Source: Polyangium mundeleinium (lineage in GTDB: Bacteria > Myxococcota_A > Polyangia > Polyangiales > Polyangiaceae). From it: 64,000 nucleotides of DNA. The notes under the pieces are model-generated. The model searched no databases. It was not told the origin of the DNA and was given only the letters and a program-made list of their open reading frames with translations. This document shows positions 30,708 through 39,701 of the stretch, one piece after another (position 1 is the first letter of the stretch; the number at the start of each line of letters is the position of its first letter). The DNA lies in NCBI RefSeq assembly GCF_028369105.1, contig NZ_JAQNDO010000001.1, positions 2,721,711 through 2,785,710 of the forward strand, in the 5' to 3' direction. The position numbers were made by a program, and so were the translations under genes.

Positions 30708-31136
30708 ATGCGACGCCTCGGCGCGCTCCTTGGTTCGTCCCTCCTCTTGGTGTTTTCCGCCGGCTGCGGCGGATACCTCGGCAGCGCCCAGCGCGCCTAC
30801 CAGGACGGTCGCTACCTCGAAGCGGCCGAGAAGCTCGGGGATCACGAGGACGAAGTCGCCAAGCTCTCGCCGCGCAAGCAGGTGAGCTACGGGCTGTATA
30901 TGGGGCTGTCCCTGATGAAGCTCGGGGACCACGACGGCGCCGAGCGCTGGCTCGGGTTTGCCGAGCAGGTCGAAGCCCAGCGGCCCGGGACCTTGCGGCC
31001 TGACGAGAAACGCGAGCTCGAGGCCGCCCGCGGGCAGCTCGCCGGCATCGAGGAGAAGGCCAAGGCGGCGGGCGAGGAGCCCACCCAGGACGGGACCTTT
31101 CTTCAGACGGTCCGGCAGACCGAGCCTGCGCCCTAG
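30708..31136 (+). CDS. small TPR-like lipoprotein
   Basis: 142 residues. The signal MRRLGALLGSSLLLVFSAGC is a textbook lipoprotein type with Cys at 20. Helix pairs of TPR style follow: GSAQRAYQDGRYLEAAEKL, then VSYGLYMGLSLMKLGDHDGAERWLGFAE. Start fixed by the signal peptide; a longer frame upstream is not signal-like. The ATG sits 7 bases from a -10 element, which suggests a leaderless mRNA. Function unknown; likely an outer-membrane-associated assembly or accessory factor (inference). It is tail to tail with the small coiled-coil gene, 8 bp apart. Confidence 0.72.
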   Translation: MRRLGALLGSSLLLVFSAGCGGYLGSAQRAYQDGRYLEAAEKLGDHEDEVAKLSPRKQVSYGLYMGLSLMKLGDHDGAERWLGFAEQVEAQRPGTLRPDEKRELEAARGQLAGIEEKAKAAGEEPTQDGTFLQTVRQTEPAP

Positions 31137-31144
31137 GACGCGCC

Positions 31145-31423
31145 TTAGGACGCGTCTCTTTCGAGCTTCGCGCGCAGCCGCGACACGCTCTGCTCCAGCG
31201 ACGAAACGACCCGCCGGAGGTCGCGCACCTCGTCCGAGGTCGCCAGGCCCATCGACTTCGCGAACGCTTCTTTTTGCTCCGTCGTGAACGTCGAGACACG
31301 CCCGGGCATGCTCATCGCCGTCATCACGAGCTTCATGAAGCGCTCGTCCTGCATGAGCTTCGCCACCTGCGGGCTCGCCGCGAACTTCATTCCCTCGGAG
31401 ACGATCCGATCCTTGATGGACAT
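31145..31423 (-). CDS. small helical protein with C-terminal coiled coil
   Basis: 92 residues with no signal or membrane segment. The N-terminal two thirds contain MKFAASPQVAKLMQDERFMKLV and a Phe/Met-rich helix. The end (EVRDLRRVVSSLEQSVSRLRAKLE) forms heptads suited to oligomerisation. The layout recalls polyhydroxyalkanoate-granule or phasin-type small proteins, but there is no firm match. GTCCATGT-type context and a clean ATG support the start. No operon partner. Confidence 0.6.
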   Translation of the reverse strand: MSIKDRIVSEGMKFAASPQVAKLMQDERFMKLVMTAMSMPGRVSTFTTEQKEAFAKSMGLATSDEVRDLRRVVSSLEQSVSRLRAKLERDAS

Positions 31424-31596
31424 GGACGGAGCCTAGCAGACCCGGGCAAGCCGAGGGTGCAGCGTAGGCGGCCTCCTGTCCCCCGTCCCCTGATAAAACG
31501 TGGGTTCGATTTGCGTTTGTTATTACGTTTGTCAGAGTCCTGCAGAGCCATTTCGCGCCGGATTTTTCCCGCGCGTGGGCTCGGGGAGGGGAGCGA

Positions 31597-32040
31597 ATGC
31601 ACTCGAACGGCCTCGCCAATGGCTGCGTGCCGGGCGTTCACGAATCCGACGACGATCCGCCGTCGACCCAGCCCAGGACCAAGCGCTCTGCCGAGGCGTC
31701 GCCTGATTCTACGGTCCTGCTTTGCGTCCAGGTCATGCCTTCAGACGCCCGCATTTTCCTCGACGATACGTTGATCTCGGTCGGGCCGCATCGCGGGCGC
31801 ATTCCGTGCGAGCTTCGCTGGCGCGTCCTGCGCGCCGTGGCGCCCGGGTATGTCTCGTGGGCCGAGGTCATCATGCCCGTCACCGACATCACCGTGGCTG
31901 TGGCTCTCGGGCGCAAGGCGCAATCGACGCCGCCGCCGCCGCGCCCGATCCGCGTCGTCCTCCGCCAGCCGGAGGAGCCCACGCCGGATTCGTCGCCCCC
32001 GTCCTCCACCGATCCGCTGGCGATCACCGTCGGCTGGTGA
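31597..32040 (+). CDS. small protein with PEGA-like domain
   Basis: 147 residues. A polar Ser/Pro-rich N-terminus, then CVQVMPSDARIFLDDTLISVG and an Arg-rich strand RVLRAVAPGYVSWAEVIMPVTDITVAVAL. This is the beta pattern of PEGA-like domains that occur beside bacterial kinases and surface proteins. A Pro-rich tail ends the protein. No signal peptide. GGGGAGGGGAGCGA stands just before the ATG as the ribosome-binding site. Role unknown. Confidence 0.6.
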   Translation: MHSNGLANGCVPGVHESDDDPPSTQPRTKRSAEASPDSTVLLCVQVMPSDARIFLDDTLISVGPHRGRIPCELRWRVLRAVAPGYVSWAEVIMPVTDITVAVALGRKAQSTPPPPRPIRVVLRQPEEPTPDSSPPSSTDPLAITVGW

Positions 32041-32052
32041 ATTCGGCCTTTG

Positions 32053-32095
32053 CGCTCGGGGGCTCGGCTCGCAGGCCGCGCCGGGCCCCCGAGCG
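32053..32095. terminator. hairpin between two convergent genes
   Basis: GCTCGGGGGC pairs with GCCCCCGAGC (10 bp, extendable by one) around a 21-base loop, followed by TTGTATTCTTT. It sits in the 78-bp gap between convergent stops, so it may end both transcripts. Confidence 0.55.
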
Positions 32096-32118
32096 TTGTA
32101 TTCTTTCGGTACGATTCT

Positions 32119-33162
32119 TCAATGGTCGACGCGCGCGCCGAGCCACCGCGAGAGCAGCGGCCATACCGTGTGCGTCGAGCGGCTGCCCATGATCAGATCG
32201 ATGTGACCTTGCGGGAAGACGCGGTACGTCTTGTCCCCCGATCGGCTCGATCGATAGGCCGGCTCGACCGACGCGGGCGGCGCGAGGTCGTCGCTCTCGC
32301 CCGCGACCACGAGAAGCGGCACGTCCATCGCCTCGAACCCCTCGACGAACCCGGACAATCCGCCGAGCCGGTGCCCGCTTTGCCGCGCCTCCGCCGCCGC
32401 GAGGAACATGTTCCGGAGCACCGTGATGCTCCCGCTATCCATCGCCAGCGACATGTGCTGCGAGAGCACCACGGGCTCCATCGATCCGGGACGGAAGCCG
32501 CGGATCGGCAGTGGAAACACGGGACTTTCGACGAGCACGCGCGCGAGCCGGACGACCTCGCCGATGGCGCGCAGCCCGAGCGCCCCGTGGCCGAACGACA
32601 TCCGCCGGTCCACGGCGAGCAGCAGGTGGCCGGCCAGCGTGAGCGGCAGCGAGCCGCGCGTGAAATGGTAGGGACTGCCGAGCGTCACCACGCCGGCCAC
32701 CGCGCCGTGGGCGAGCGGCGCCGCCGCGTAACTGACGAGCCCGCCGAGCGAGTGTCCCACGAGGAAAACGGGCTGCGGCCCGGCCAGCCGTTGCACCTCT
32801 TCGAGCGCCCAGGGGACGTCCTGCTTGACGAACTCGCTCACGTCGGTGGGCCGCCGCGCGCCGAGGTGTCGGGAACGGCCGTGGCCGCGCAGGTCCAGGT
32901 TGAAGACGTCGAAGCCCTCGCGGGCCAGGTAGTTCGACAGGCTCCGGGCGGGCAGGTGCCAGGCGTACCGATTTTGCCCGTAGCCGTGAATGAGCAGCAC
33001 GCTCCCCCGCGTCCCGCCGAGCTCCGCCGAGCGTTTTCTCACCATCGCCAGCGGAATTCCATCCTCGGCTCCGCCGCCCCGCACGACGCACAGCTCCTTG
33101 ACGAAACGCCCGCGCGCGTCGCGATCGATCGCTTGTTCGACCCGGAGTTGGTGCAGGATCAT
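32119..33162 (-). CDS. alpha/beta hydrolase
   Basis: 347 residues from an ATG giving MILHQLRVEQ; longer frames upstream lack homology. The fold is shown by VLLIHGYGQNRYAW (oxyanion loop), LDLRGHGRSR, the nucleophile elbow VGHSLGGLVSY, a late VPLLVVAGESDDLAPP (acid) and FPQGHIDLIMG (His). Likely an esterase or lipase-type hydrolase; substrate unknown. No signal peptide, so cytoplasmic. The 283 bp between it and the divergent outer-membrane protein gene hold the promoters for both, with no further gene seen. Confidence 0.85.
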   Translation of the reverse strand: MILHQLRVEQAIDRDARGRFVKELCVVRGGGAEDGIPLAMVRKRSAELGGTRGSVLLIHGYGQNRYAWHLPARSLSNYLAREGFDVFNLDLRGHGRSRHLGARRPTDVSEFVKQDVPWALEEVQRLAGPQPVFLVGHSLGGLVSYAAAPLAHGAVAGVVTLGSPYHFTRGSLPLTLAGHLLLAVDRRMSFGHGALGLRAIGEVVRLARVLVESPVFPLPIRGFRPGSMEPVVLSQHMSLAMDSGSITVLRNMFLAAAEARQSGHRLGGLSGFVEGFEAMDVPLLVVAGESDDLAPPASVEPAYRSSRSGDKTYRVFPQGHIDLIMGSRSTHTVWPLLSRWLGARVDH

Positions 33163-33445
33163 CGGTGCCCTCCGATTACCTACAAGAATGCGCCGAGCAT
33201 GCAACGCGCCGAGCACTTCCCGGACATTGAGGCCGCGCGCGCGCCGTCGTTTCCAAGGAAAACCGGGAAGCCGCGCGGGTGAGGCCCCGAAATGGATGGC
33301 ACGTGGGTCTTGTTGGGTTGGGAAGATCACGTCGCCGCGCATGTCGGTGGGGTTGGGGTGTTGCGGGGGGCTTTCAAGACGGGCGGGCTCGTGTACTGTC
33401 TCGGGCGTCCTTCTCTCTTCGAGCACACCGACGAAAGAGCGCCCC

Positions 33446-34351
33446 ATGTCCCGCATGGCCCTGCTTACCCGCTTTGCCCTCTTGACCCTCGGCGCGTCCC
33501 TCTTCGTGGCCCGCACCGCGTATGCGCAGCCCTCCGAGGACGGGTTCGACAAGGACGCCGAAGATACGATGGCCGGAAAGGCGAACGACAAGGAGGAGGC
33601 GGCGGCCGGCGACAAGATGCCGGGCGAGAAGGAGAAAAAGAAGGAGGACAGCGGCGACGTCGGGATCTGGGACACGAAAGAGGATCCCACGAAGGCGTAC
33701 CGTTACGTCGGCCTCCGGTACCGCCACGCCATCATCCCGAAGGCGATCCTGAACCTCTTCACGGACGGCGGCGCCACGGTCGGGGTGCCGATGGGGGGCC
33801 TCGAGTTCGGCACGCGACGTGACCGCCTCGAATACATTTTCTCGCTCTCGTACGCCGACTACTCGAAGGGCGAGATGCTCTTCAAAGGCAAGGGCCAGCC
33901 GGTCACGGCGTACGAGCGCGTGCAGAGCGATCTCGCCGTCATTTACGGCAAGGTCGAGATCCTCTACGAGGTGCCGCTCGACAGCCGCAGCCGCTTCTCG
34001 TTGCTCTTCGGCGGCGGCGTGGGCATCGGCGGCGTCATCGGCGACCTCCATCGGCGGCAGGTCTACCCGGGCTCGGGCAGTGATCCCGCGGTGCCCTCGC
34101 AGTGGAACGACTGCACGGCCTTTGGCGAGCCGAACGCCACCTACTGCGACGTCGACAACGGCCACTTCGGCGACTACGCCGAGCCGAGCTGGGCGAGCGG
34201 CGGATCGAAGCCGTTCATTTTCCCGTGGATCGCGGTGCCGCAGGTGAGCTTCCGCTACAAGCCCATCAAGATGCTCCAGGCACGCGCGGACGTGGGCTTC
34301 GCCATTAGCTCGGGCGTCTACTTCGGCGCCAGCATCGACTACATCCTCTGA
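33446..34351 (+). CDS. predicted outer-membrane beta-barrel protein
   Basis: 301 residues. The signal peptide MSRMALLTRFALLTLGASLF ends at AYAQP. Residues about 25-70 are a charged Lys/Glu/Asp linker (GEKEKKKEDSG). After that come alternating amphipathic strands with aromatic girdles (YRYVGLRYRHAIIP, LEYIFSLSYADY, YGKVEILYEVPL, FSLLFGGGVGIGGV), a Cys-containing loop, and the final strand YFGASIDYIL. A C-terminal hydrophobic strand is the usual barrel-assembly signal. Similar proteins are common in myxobacteria; role unknown. The giant kinase-regulator gene starts 23 bp later, so they may share a transcript. Confidence 0.75.
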   Translation: MSRMALLTRFALLTLGASLFVARTAYAQPSEDGFDKDAEDTMAGKANDKEEAAAGDKMPGEKEKKKEDSGDVGIWDTKEDPTKAYRYVGLRYRHAIIPKAILNLFTDGGATVGVPMGGLEFGTRRDRLEYIFSLSYADYSKGEMLFKGKGQPVTAYERVQSDLAVIYGKVEILYEVPLDSRSRFSLLFGGGVGIGGVIGDLHRRQVYPGSGSDPAVPSQWNDCTAFGEPNATYCDVDNGHFGDYAEPSWASGGSKPFIFPWIAVPQVSFRYKPIKMLQARADVGFAISSGVYFGASIDYIL

Positions 34352-34374
34352 ACGAAGAGGAGCCCAGGGGAACG

Positions 34375-37300
34375 TTGCAGCTCCCGCCCCGATACGAGCC
34401 CATCGCGCCCCTTGGCAAGGGCGGCGGCGGAGAGGTGTGGTCGGCCAAAGACCGCATCACCGGCGCGACCGTGGCCGTGAAGGTCCTCGCCGAAGGCGCG
34501 AACGAGGCAGAAATGCTCGCCCTCGTGCGCGAAGCCGTGGCCCTCTCCGGCCTCGAAGGCCTCGGCGTGCCGCGCATCCTCGGCTTCGGGCGCCTGCCGA
34601 ACAGCCCCCGCGCCTACCTCGTGCGGGAGCTCGTCGTCGGCAAGAGCCTGGCCGCGCGATTCGCGGAACCGGACGAGCCGCTGGAGACCCTCGCCGCCAT
34701 CGCGCAGGCCGCCGACCAGCTCACGCGGCTGCACCGCGCGCTCTTGCTGCACGGGGACCTCAAGCCCGCGAACATCATCGTCGGGCCCTTCGGCAAGGCG
34801 ACGCTCGTCGACCTCGGGCTCGCGGCGAACTTCCGCGACGGCGGCGAGCGCCCGTCGGGCCTCACGCCGCGGTATGCCGCGCCCGAGCTGCTCACGGGCG
34901 CGCCGCTCGGCGTTCGCGCGGAGATCTACGCCCTCGGCGTCACGCTGCGCGAGGCCCTCGTCGCGGTGGGGCCTCGGCTCGATCCGGCCGTCGTCGCGGC
35001 GCTCGAAGAGGTCGAGCGTCGCGCCACCGCGGCCGATCCGACGAGCCGCTTTCCAAGCGCGGACGAGCTCGCGAGCGCCATCCGCCGCGCTGCGTCCTTG
35101 CCGATGCCCGAGGCGTTCGCTCCGCGCGACGCGCTCGTCTGGCCGATCGTCGGCCTCGACGAGCACGCCGCCGCGCTCGACGCGCAGATCGAGGACCTGC
35201 GCCCGGGCGGCGGCATCGTGGTCACGGGCCTGCCGGGTGCCGGCAAGAGCACGTTGCTCCGGCGCGTCGCGTGGTGGCTCGGCGTGAAGGGGCGCGGTGT
35301 GGCCTGGGTCGAGGCTGGGCTCGCGCCCGATCCGGGGCAGGCGATGGACCTCGAGCTCGCAGGAGCCGAGGAGCCCGAGGGCGCGATCGTCCTCGTGGAC
35401 GACGCCGATCGCCTCGCGAAACCGGACGTCACGCGCCTCGCCGCGCTGCGCGAGGCCGGCGCCCGCGTCGTCGTCACCTTCGACCCGGAGCGCCTGCCGA
35501 ACCTGCCGGGCCCGACGCTCGAACTCTTCGCCGTTCCGCCGCTCGACGAGGCGCGCGCGCGTGACCTCGTGCGCTCGGCGATCCCCTCGCTCGGCGACGT
35601 CGTCGCGGATCACGTCGCGCGCCGCGCGGGCCACTTGCCCGGCAAGATCCGCGCGATCGTCGAGGCGATCGCGCGCGCCCCCGTCGCGAGCGCCGCGGAC
35701 GTCGATCGCCTCCTCGCCGAGGAGGACGAGCGCGGCACCGATCGCGAGCGCGCGATGAAGCTGCTCGATCGGGGCCATGTCGACGAAGCCGCCGAGGTGC
35801 TCGCGCGCCTCGAAGACGACCCCTCGCCGGCCGTCGCGATCGCCCGCGCGCGCCTGTTCACGAGCCGCGGCGACGCCCTGCGCGCGATCGCCGAGCTCGA
35901 ACGCGTGCAGGACGAAGCCCTCGCGGCCGACGCCGAGATCGCCGCCTCGTATTGCCTCCACGCGGCGCGCGCGCTCCTCCGCGCCGGTGACTACGCGGGC
36001 GCCGAAACCCAGGCCGGCGCCGCGGCCGAACGCACGGGCCTCCCGGCTGCCGCGGACGACGCCGCACCCTTGCCGCGCGCGGAGGGCCGCCGCGCGCTCT
36101 CCATGCTGGCGATCGCCGCCGACGCGCTCGCCGTCTCCGGCCTCGCGCAGAGCTTCTCCTCGCGGCACGACGACGCGAAGCGCACGCTCACGCGCGCCGT
36201 CCGCCTCGCGCGTGGGGTCGGCGGCGAGCCGCGCATCCTCTCGGTCGCGCTCGGCTCGCTCGCCTTTGCGCTCCAGCGCGACGATCAGCTCGACCCCGCG
36301 AAGGCCGCCTACGAAGAAGCGCTCTCCGCGGCCGAGCAAGCGGGCGATGCGGGCAGCGTGGCCACGACGCGCTTGAACCTCGCGGGCATCGCCAAGGCGC
36401 AAGGCGACCTCGCGGCCGCGCTCATGCACCTCGAAGCTGCGGTCGACATGGGGCGCCGCTCGGGCCGCGTCCCCACGCTTCGCCAGGCGCTCTTGAACCT
36501 CGCGAACCTGGAGCTCTACCTCGGCCGCCTCGCGCGGGCGCGTGTCTCCATCGACCAGCTCGCGCTCCAGCGCAGCGAGCTCGGCCCGAGCCAGCGCGCG
36601 CAGCTCCTCTCGCTCGAAGCCGAGCACGCCGCGCGCTCGGGGGATCCCGCCGCGGCCGAGCGCCTCTGCGGCGCCTGCGCCGAGAGCTGGGAGAGCCTCG
36701 GCCGGGGCGTCGACGCGGCCGAGGCGCGGCTCGAACGTGTGATGATCGCCCCCGCGACGTCCGGCGAAGGCGCGCGTGAGCTCGACGCCGAGATCGAGCG
36801 TGCCTCGGCGGCGCTCGGGGGTGGCTCGGCGCATCGCCCGCTCCTCTCGCTCGCGCGCGCCCGCGTGGCCACGTTGCGCGGCGACGAGCGGCAGGCCGCG
36901 GCGCACTGCGAGGAGGCGCTCGAAGCGGCGCGCGCCTCGGGCCAGAAGGACTTCATCGCCCGCGCCCTCGAAGCACGCGCGACCCTGCACGAGGACGGCG
37001 GCAAGCCCATGCTCGCGCGACGCGATCGGGAGGCCGCGCTCGCCGTGCTCGAAGAGATCGCCTCGGTCTTGCCGCGCGACCTGCGTGAGGTCTTCTGGGA
37101 CGACCCGCGCCGCCGCGCCCTGCGTGCGCTCTGCGTGCCCTCCGTGCACACCCCGCAGACCGCGACGCCCTCTCCGCCGAACGCCTCGCCATCGAGCACG
37201 CTCGCGGCGCCGCGCAAGGCCCCCACGGAGGAACGCCTCGCGCGCATCCTGGAGATCAACCGCGCCATCGCGGGCGAGGTTGATCTCGGGCGCCTGCTGG

Positions 37301-38910
37301 AGAAGGTCACCGACCACGCGATCGCCCTCCTCGGCGCGGAGCGGGGTTTTGTCATCCTCAAGAGCACGCAGCCGCGGGACGAGGCCGATCCCACGGCGGC
37401 GCTCCCGTTCGCGCTCTCGGTCCACGCCTTCCGCGGACGCGAGGGCGACGACGCGCATGCGCGCTTCTCGCAGTCGATTGCCGAGCGTGTCGTCCACATC
37501 GGCGAGCCGATCGTCACGGTGAGCGCGCGCGAGGACGCCCGCATGGCCGGGTACGTCTCGGTCCACCAGCTCATGCTCCAGTCGATCGCGTGTGTGCCCA
37601 TCCGCGCGCGGGGCGGCGAGGTCATCGGCGCGCTCTACCTGGAGACACGCCTCCGCCCTGCGATGGGCTTCACGGACGAGCTCCCCACGCTCGTCGCGCT
37701 CGCCGACCAGGTGGCGATCACCATCGAGACCGCGCGCCTCGTCGGCGAGAACGCGCGCCGCGCGCGGGAGCTCGAAAAGAAGAGCGCGGAGCTCGAACGG
37801 GCGAACGGCGACCTCGAAGCGGCCCGCGCCGAGCTCGAAGAGCTGCTCGGCCAGCGCACCGAGGAGCTCAAGGCCACGAAGCGCGACCTCCGCTCGGCCC
37901 GCGCGGTCATCAAGGGGCATTTCGGCTACGAGGGCCTCGTCGGCCGCAGCGAGGCCATGCGCCGCGTCTACGCGCTCATCGACCGCGTCAAGGACACGGA
38001 CATCCCGGTCCTCGTCATCGGCGAGAGCGGCACGGGCAAGGAAGTCGTGGCGCGGGCCATTCACAACGCCGGCCCGCGCGCCAAGAAACCTTTCGTGGGC
38101 ATCAACGTCGGCGCCATTCCCGAGCACCTCCTGGAGAGCGAGCTCTTCGGCCACGTGCGAGGCGCCTTCACCGGCGCCGATCGGGATCGCCGTGGCCTCT
38201 TCCGCGAGGCCGAGGGCGGCACGATCCTCCTCGACGAAATCGGCGAAATGCCGCCGAAAATGCAGGCCGGGCTCCTCCGTGTCCTCCAGGAAAAGCTCGT
38301 CCGCCCGGTCGGCGGCGCGCGCGAAGAGCCCGTCAACACGCGCGTCATTGCCGCGACCCACCGGGACCTCGTGGCGATGACCGCGGCTGGCACCTTCCGC
38401 GAGGATCTCCTCTACCGCTTGCACGTCGTCGAGGTCCGCGTCCCGCCTTTGCGCGAGCGCATCGAGGACATTCCGATCCTCATCGACCATTTCCTCGGCA
38501 TCTTCGCGGCTCGTTATGGCCGTGAGCGCCGGAGCGTCTCGCGGGCTGCGCTTCGCCGGCTGATGGGGCATGGCTGGCCCGGCAACGTGCGCCAGCTCGA
38601 AAACGTCCTCTTGAATGCGTGGGTCCTCTCGGATCAGGCCGAGCTCGAACCCGAGGACTTCGAGCTCCCGGAGGCCCGCCTCGCCCCGCGCCCGCCGCCC
38701 CCGCCGGAGAGCCTCCGGGAAGGCCCTCAGCGCGCCTCGCCCGAGCCCTCGCGCAAGCTCTCCTCGCTCGAAGCGCACAAGGCCGACGAGCGCGAGCGCA
38801 TCCTCGCGGCGCTCCAGGCATCCAACTGGAACCGCGTGAAGGCCGCGCGCCTCGTGGGATTGCCCCGCCGCACGTTTTATAGACGACTCAAGGAGTACGG
38901 AATTCAATGA
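34375..38910 (+). CDS. Ser/Thr kinase-AAA-TPR-GAF-sigma54 activator fusion protein
   Basis: 1511 residues from a TTG with AGGGG just upstream. In order: a PknB-like kinase domain (about 6-235) with LGKGGGGEVW, VAVKVL, LHGDLKPANI (His126) and VDLG in place of DFG; an ATPase domain with GLPGAGKST near 285; a long TPR-like region (about 460-930); a GAF domain (about 955-1120); a coiled coil; a sigma-54 AAA+ domain with GESGTGKE near 1217, GAFTGA near 1262, and FREDLLYRL; and a Fis-type HTH (about 1470-1511) ending GLPRRTFYRRLKEYGIQ. The kinase is non-RD (HGD). It should sense a signal, possibly phosphorylate, and open sigma-54 promoters. A small gene overlaps its stop. Confidence 0.92.
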   Translation: MQLPPRYEPIAPLGKGGGGEVWSAKDRITGATVAVKVLAEGANEAEMLALVREAVALSGLEGLGVPRILGFGRLPNSPRAYLVRELVVGKSLAARFAEPDEPLETLAAIAQAADQLTRLHRALLLHGDLKPANIIVGPFGKATLVDLGLAANFRDGGERPSGLTPRYAAPELLTGAPLGVRAEIYALGVTLREALVAVGPRLDPAVVAALEEVERRATAADPTSRFPSADELASAIRRAASLPMPEAFAPRDALVWPIVGLDEHAAALDAQIEDLRPGGGIVVTGLPGAGKSTLLRRVAWWLGVKGRGVAWVEAGLAPDPGQAMDLELAGAEEPEGAIVLVDDADRLAKPDVTRLAALREAGARVVVTFDPERLPNLPGPTLELFAVPPLDEARARDLVRSAIPSLGDVVADHVARRAGHLPGKIRAIVEAIARAPVASAADVDRLLAEEDERGTDRERAMKLLDRGHVDEAAEVLARLEDDPSPAVAIARARLFTSRGDALRAIAELERVQDEALAADAEIAASYCLHAARALLRAGDYAGAETQAGAAAERTGLPAAADDAAPLPRAEGRRALSMLAIAADALAVSGLAQSFSSRHDDAKRTLTRAVRLARGVGGEPRILSVALGSLAFALQRDDQLDPAKAAYEEALSAAEQAGDAGSVATTRLNLAGIAKAQGDLAAALMHLEAAVDMGRRSGRVPTLRQALLNLANLELYLGRLARARVSIDQLALQRSELGPSQRAQLLSLEAEHAARSGDPAAAERLCGACAESWESLGRGVDAAEARLERVMIAPATSGEGARELDAEIERASAALGGGSAHRPLLSLARARVATLRGDERQAAAHCEEALEAARASGQKDFIARALEARATLHEDGGKPMLARRDREAALAVLEEIASVLPRDLREVFWDDPRRRALRALCVPSVHTPQTATPSPPNASPSSTLAAPRKAPTEERLARILEINRAIAGEVDLGRLLEKVTDHAIALLGAERGFVILKSTQPRDEADPTAALPFALSVHAFRGREGDDAHARFSQSIAERVVHIGEPIVTVSAREDARMAGYVSVHQLMLQSIACVPIRARGGEVIGALYLETRLRPAMGFTDELPTLVALADQVAITIETARLVGENARRARELEKKSAELERANGDLEAARAELEELLGQRTEELKATKRDLRSARAVIKGHFGYEGLVGRSEAMRRVYALIDRVKDTDIPVLVIGESGTGKEVVARAIHNAGPRAKKPFVGINVGAIPEHLLESELFGHVRGAFTGADRDRRGLFREAEGGTILLDEIGEMPPKMQAGLLRVLQEKLVRPVGGAREEPVNTRVIAATHRDLVAMTAAGTFREDLLYRLHVVEVRVPPLRERIEDIPILIDHFLGIFAARYGRERRSVSRAALRRLMGHGWPGNVRQLENVLLNAWVLSDQAELEPEDFELPEARLAPRPPPPPESLREGPQRASPEPSRKLSSLEAHKADERERILAALQASNWNRVKAARLVGLPRRTFYRRLKEYGIQ

Positions 38911-39203
38911 CGACCCAGCCCGGTAACCTCTCCGCATTCGTGGACGGCGTCGCGCTGCCCGAGGAAGCGGCACGCAACCTTTGGACGCGCTTCAGCGAAT
39001 GGATGGGCGAGCACAAGGGTGACATGGAGGGGTTCGGAAAAATCAACGGATACACGCAGATCACGCCCGAATACAGAGGCGGGCGGGCCGTGTTGATCGC
39101 GTATACGAAGGAGCCGCCGCCCGCGCCGCCGCAAACGAAGCCGGCGGGGAAGGGGGGCGGAGCGCGTCGAGGCGGTCGGGCGGGTGGCGGCGGAAGACGA
39201 TAA
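38907..39203 (+). CDS. small protein coupled to the kinase-regulator
   Basis: 98 residues. The ATG lies in the ATGA of the preceding stop, so it is translated with the giant regulator. It has an N-terminal globular-looking part (LSAFVDGVALPEEAARNLWTRF, then SEWMGEHKGDMEGFGKINGY) and a basic Pro/Gly/Arg-rich tail. No family recognised. Coupling suggests a partner or regulator of the 1511-residue protein, which is inference. Confidence 0.55.
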   Translation: MTTQPGNLSAFVDGVALPEEAARNLWTRFSEWMGEHKGDMEGFGKINGYTQITPEYRGGRAVLIAYTKEPPPAPPQTKPAGKGGGARRGGRAGGGGRR

Positions 39204-39254
39204 CCTCGCGCGTCGAGGTTCTTCCTCGTCCGTGTCTTCGTCGGGGGGGAAGGC

Positions 39255-39620
39255 TCACGGCTTCTTCTTCGATACAATCTTGACGAGCAGCGTCCTCAGC
39301 GACGACCCATCCGCCGGCGGATTCGCCACCGGCTCGCGCTTCACCCGCAGCTCGTAGGCATACCCCTCTTCGTAGGAAAACCCCTCGATCCTCCCGTAGA
39401 AGCGCTCCCATTCCTTGTTCTCCGCCTCCCGGACTTGCATGCACCGCATCGGGCCGACGCCCATGCAGTCGACCCGCTCCGCGTGGACGAAGAGCGTCGT
39501 TTCTCCGTCTTTCGCGGGCGACGCCTCGGTCGTGTTCGACGTGCCGGGCGTCGCGCTCGGCGCGCATGCCGCGGTGAAGAGGACGATGGTGACGAGGGCT
39601 TGACGCAAAGCGGAGCTCAT
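39255..39620 (-). CDS. DUF4377-like lipoprotein
   Basis: 121 residues starting at the ATG giving MSSALRQ; a second ATG seven codons upstream is possible. The signal ends in FTAAC, a good lipobox. Mature motifs VDCMGVGPMRCMQVRE, WERFYGRIEGFSYEEGYAYELRV and KREPVANPPADGS match the DUF4377 heat-shock/HslJ-like small domain, including the paired Cys. Probably a periplasmic or outer-membrane lipoprotein. Convergent with the small gene before it; the astacin gene starts 81 bp away in the opposite direction. Confidence 0.8.
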   Translation of the reverse strand: MSSALRQALVTIVLFTAACAPSATPGTSNTTEASPAKDGETTLFVHAERVDCMGVGPMRCMQVREAENKEWERFYGRIEGFSYEEGYAYELRVKREPVANPPADGSSLRTLLVKIVSKKKP

Positions 39621-39701
39621 GGCCCGCGCAACGTAGCTCATTCTTCGAACCCTCGTGCGAATTTCCTGGAATCGTCGCCCCACGCCTGGAATCGTTCGAG
39701 C

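Noticed and set aside
34339-38973. 1544-codon open frame on the minus strand opposite the kinase-regulator
   Set aside because: It is the high-GC antisense shadow of the real gene: Arg/Glu/Ala-rich with no domain motif.
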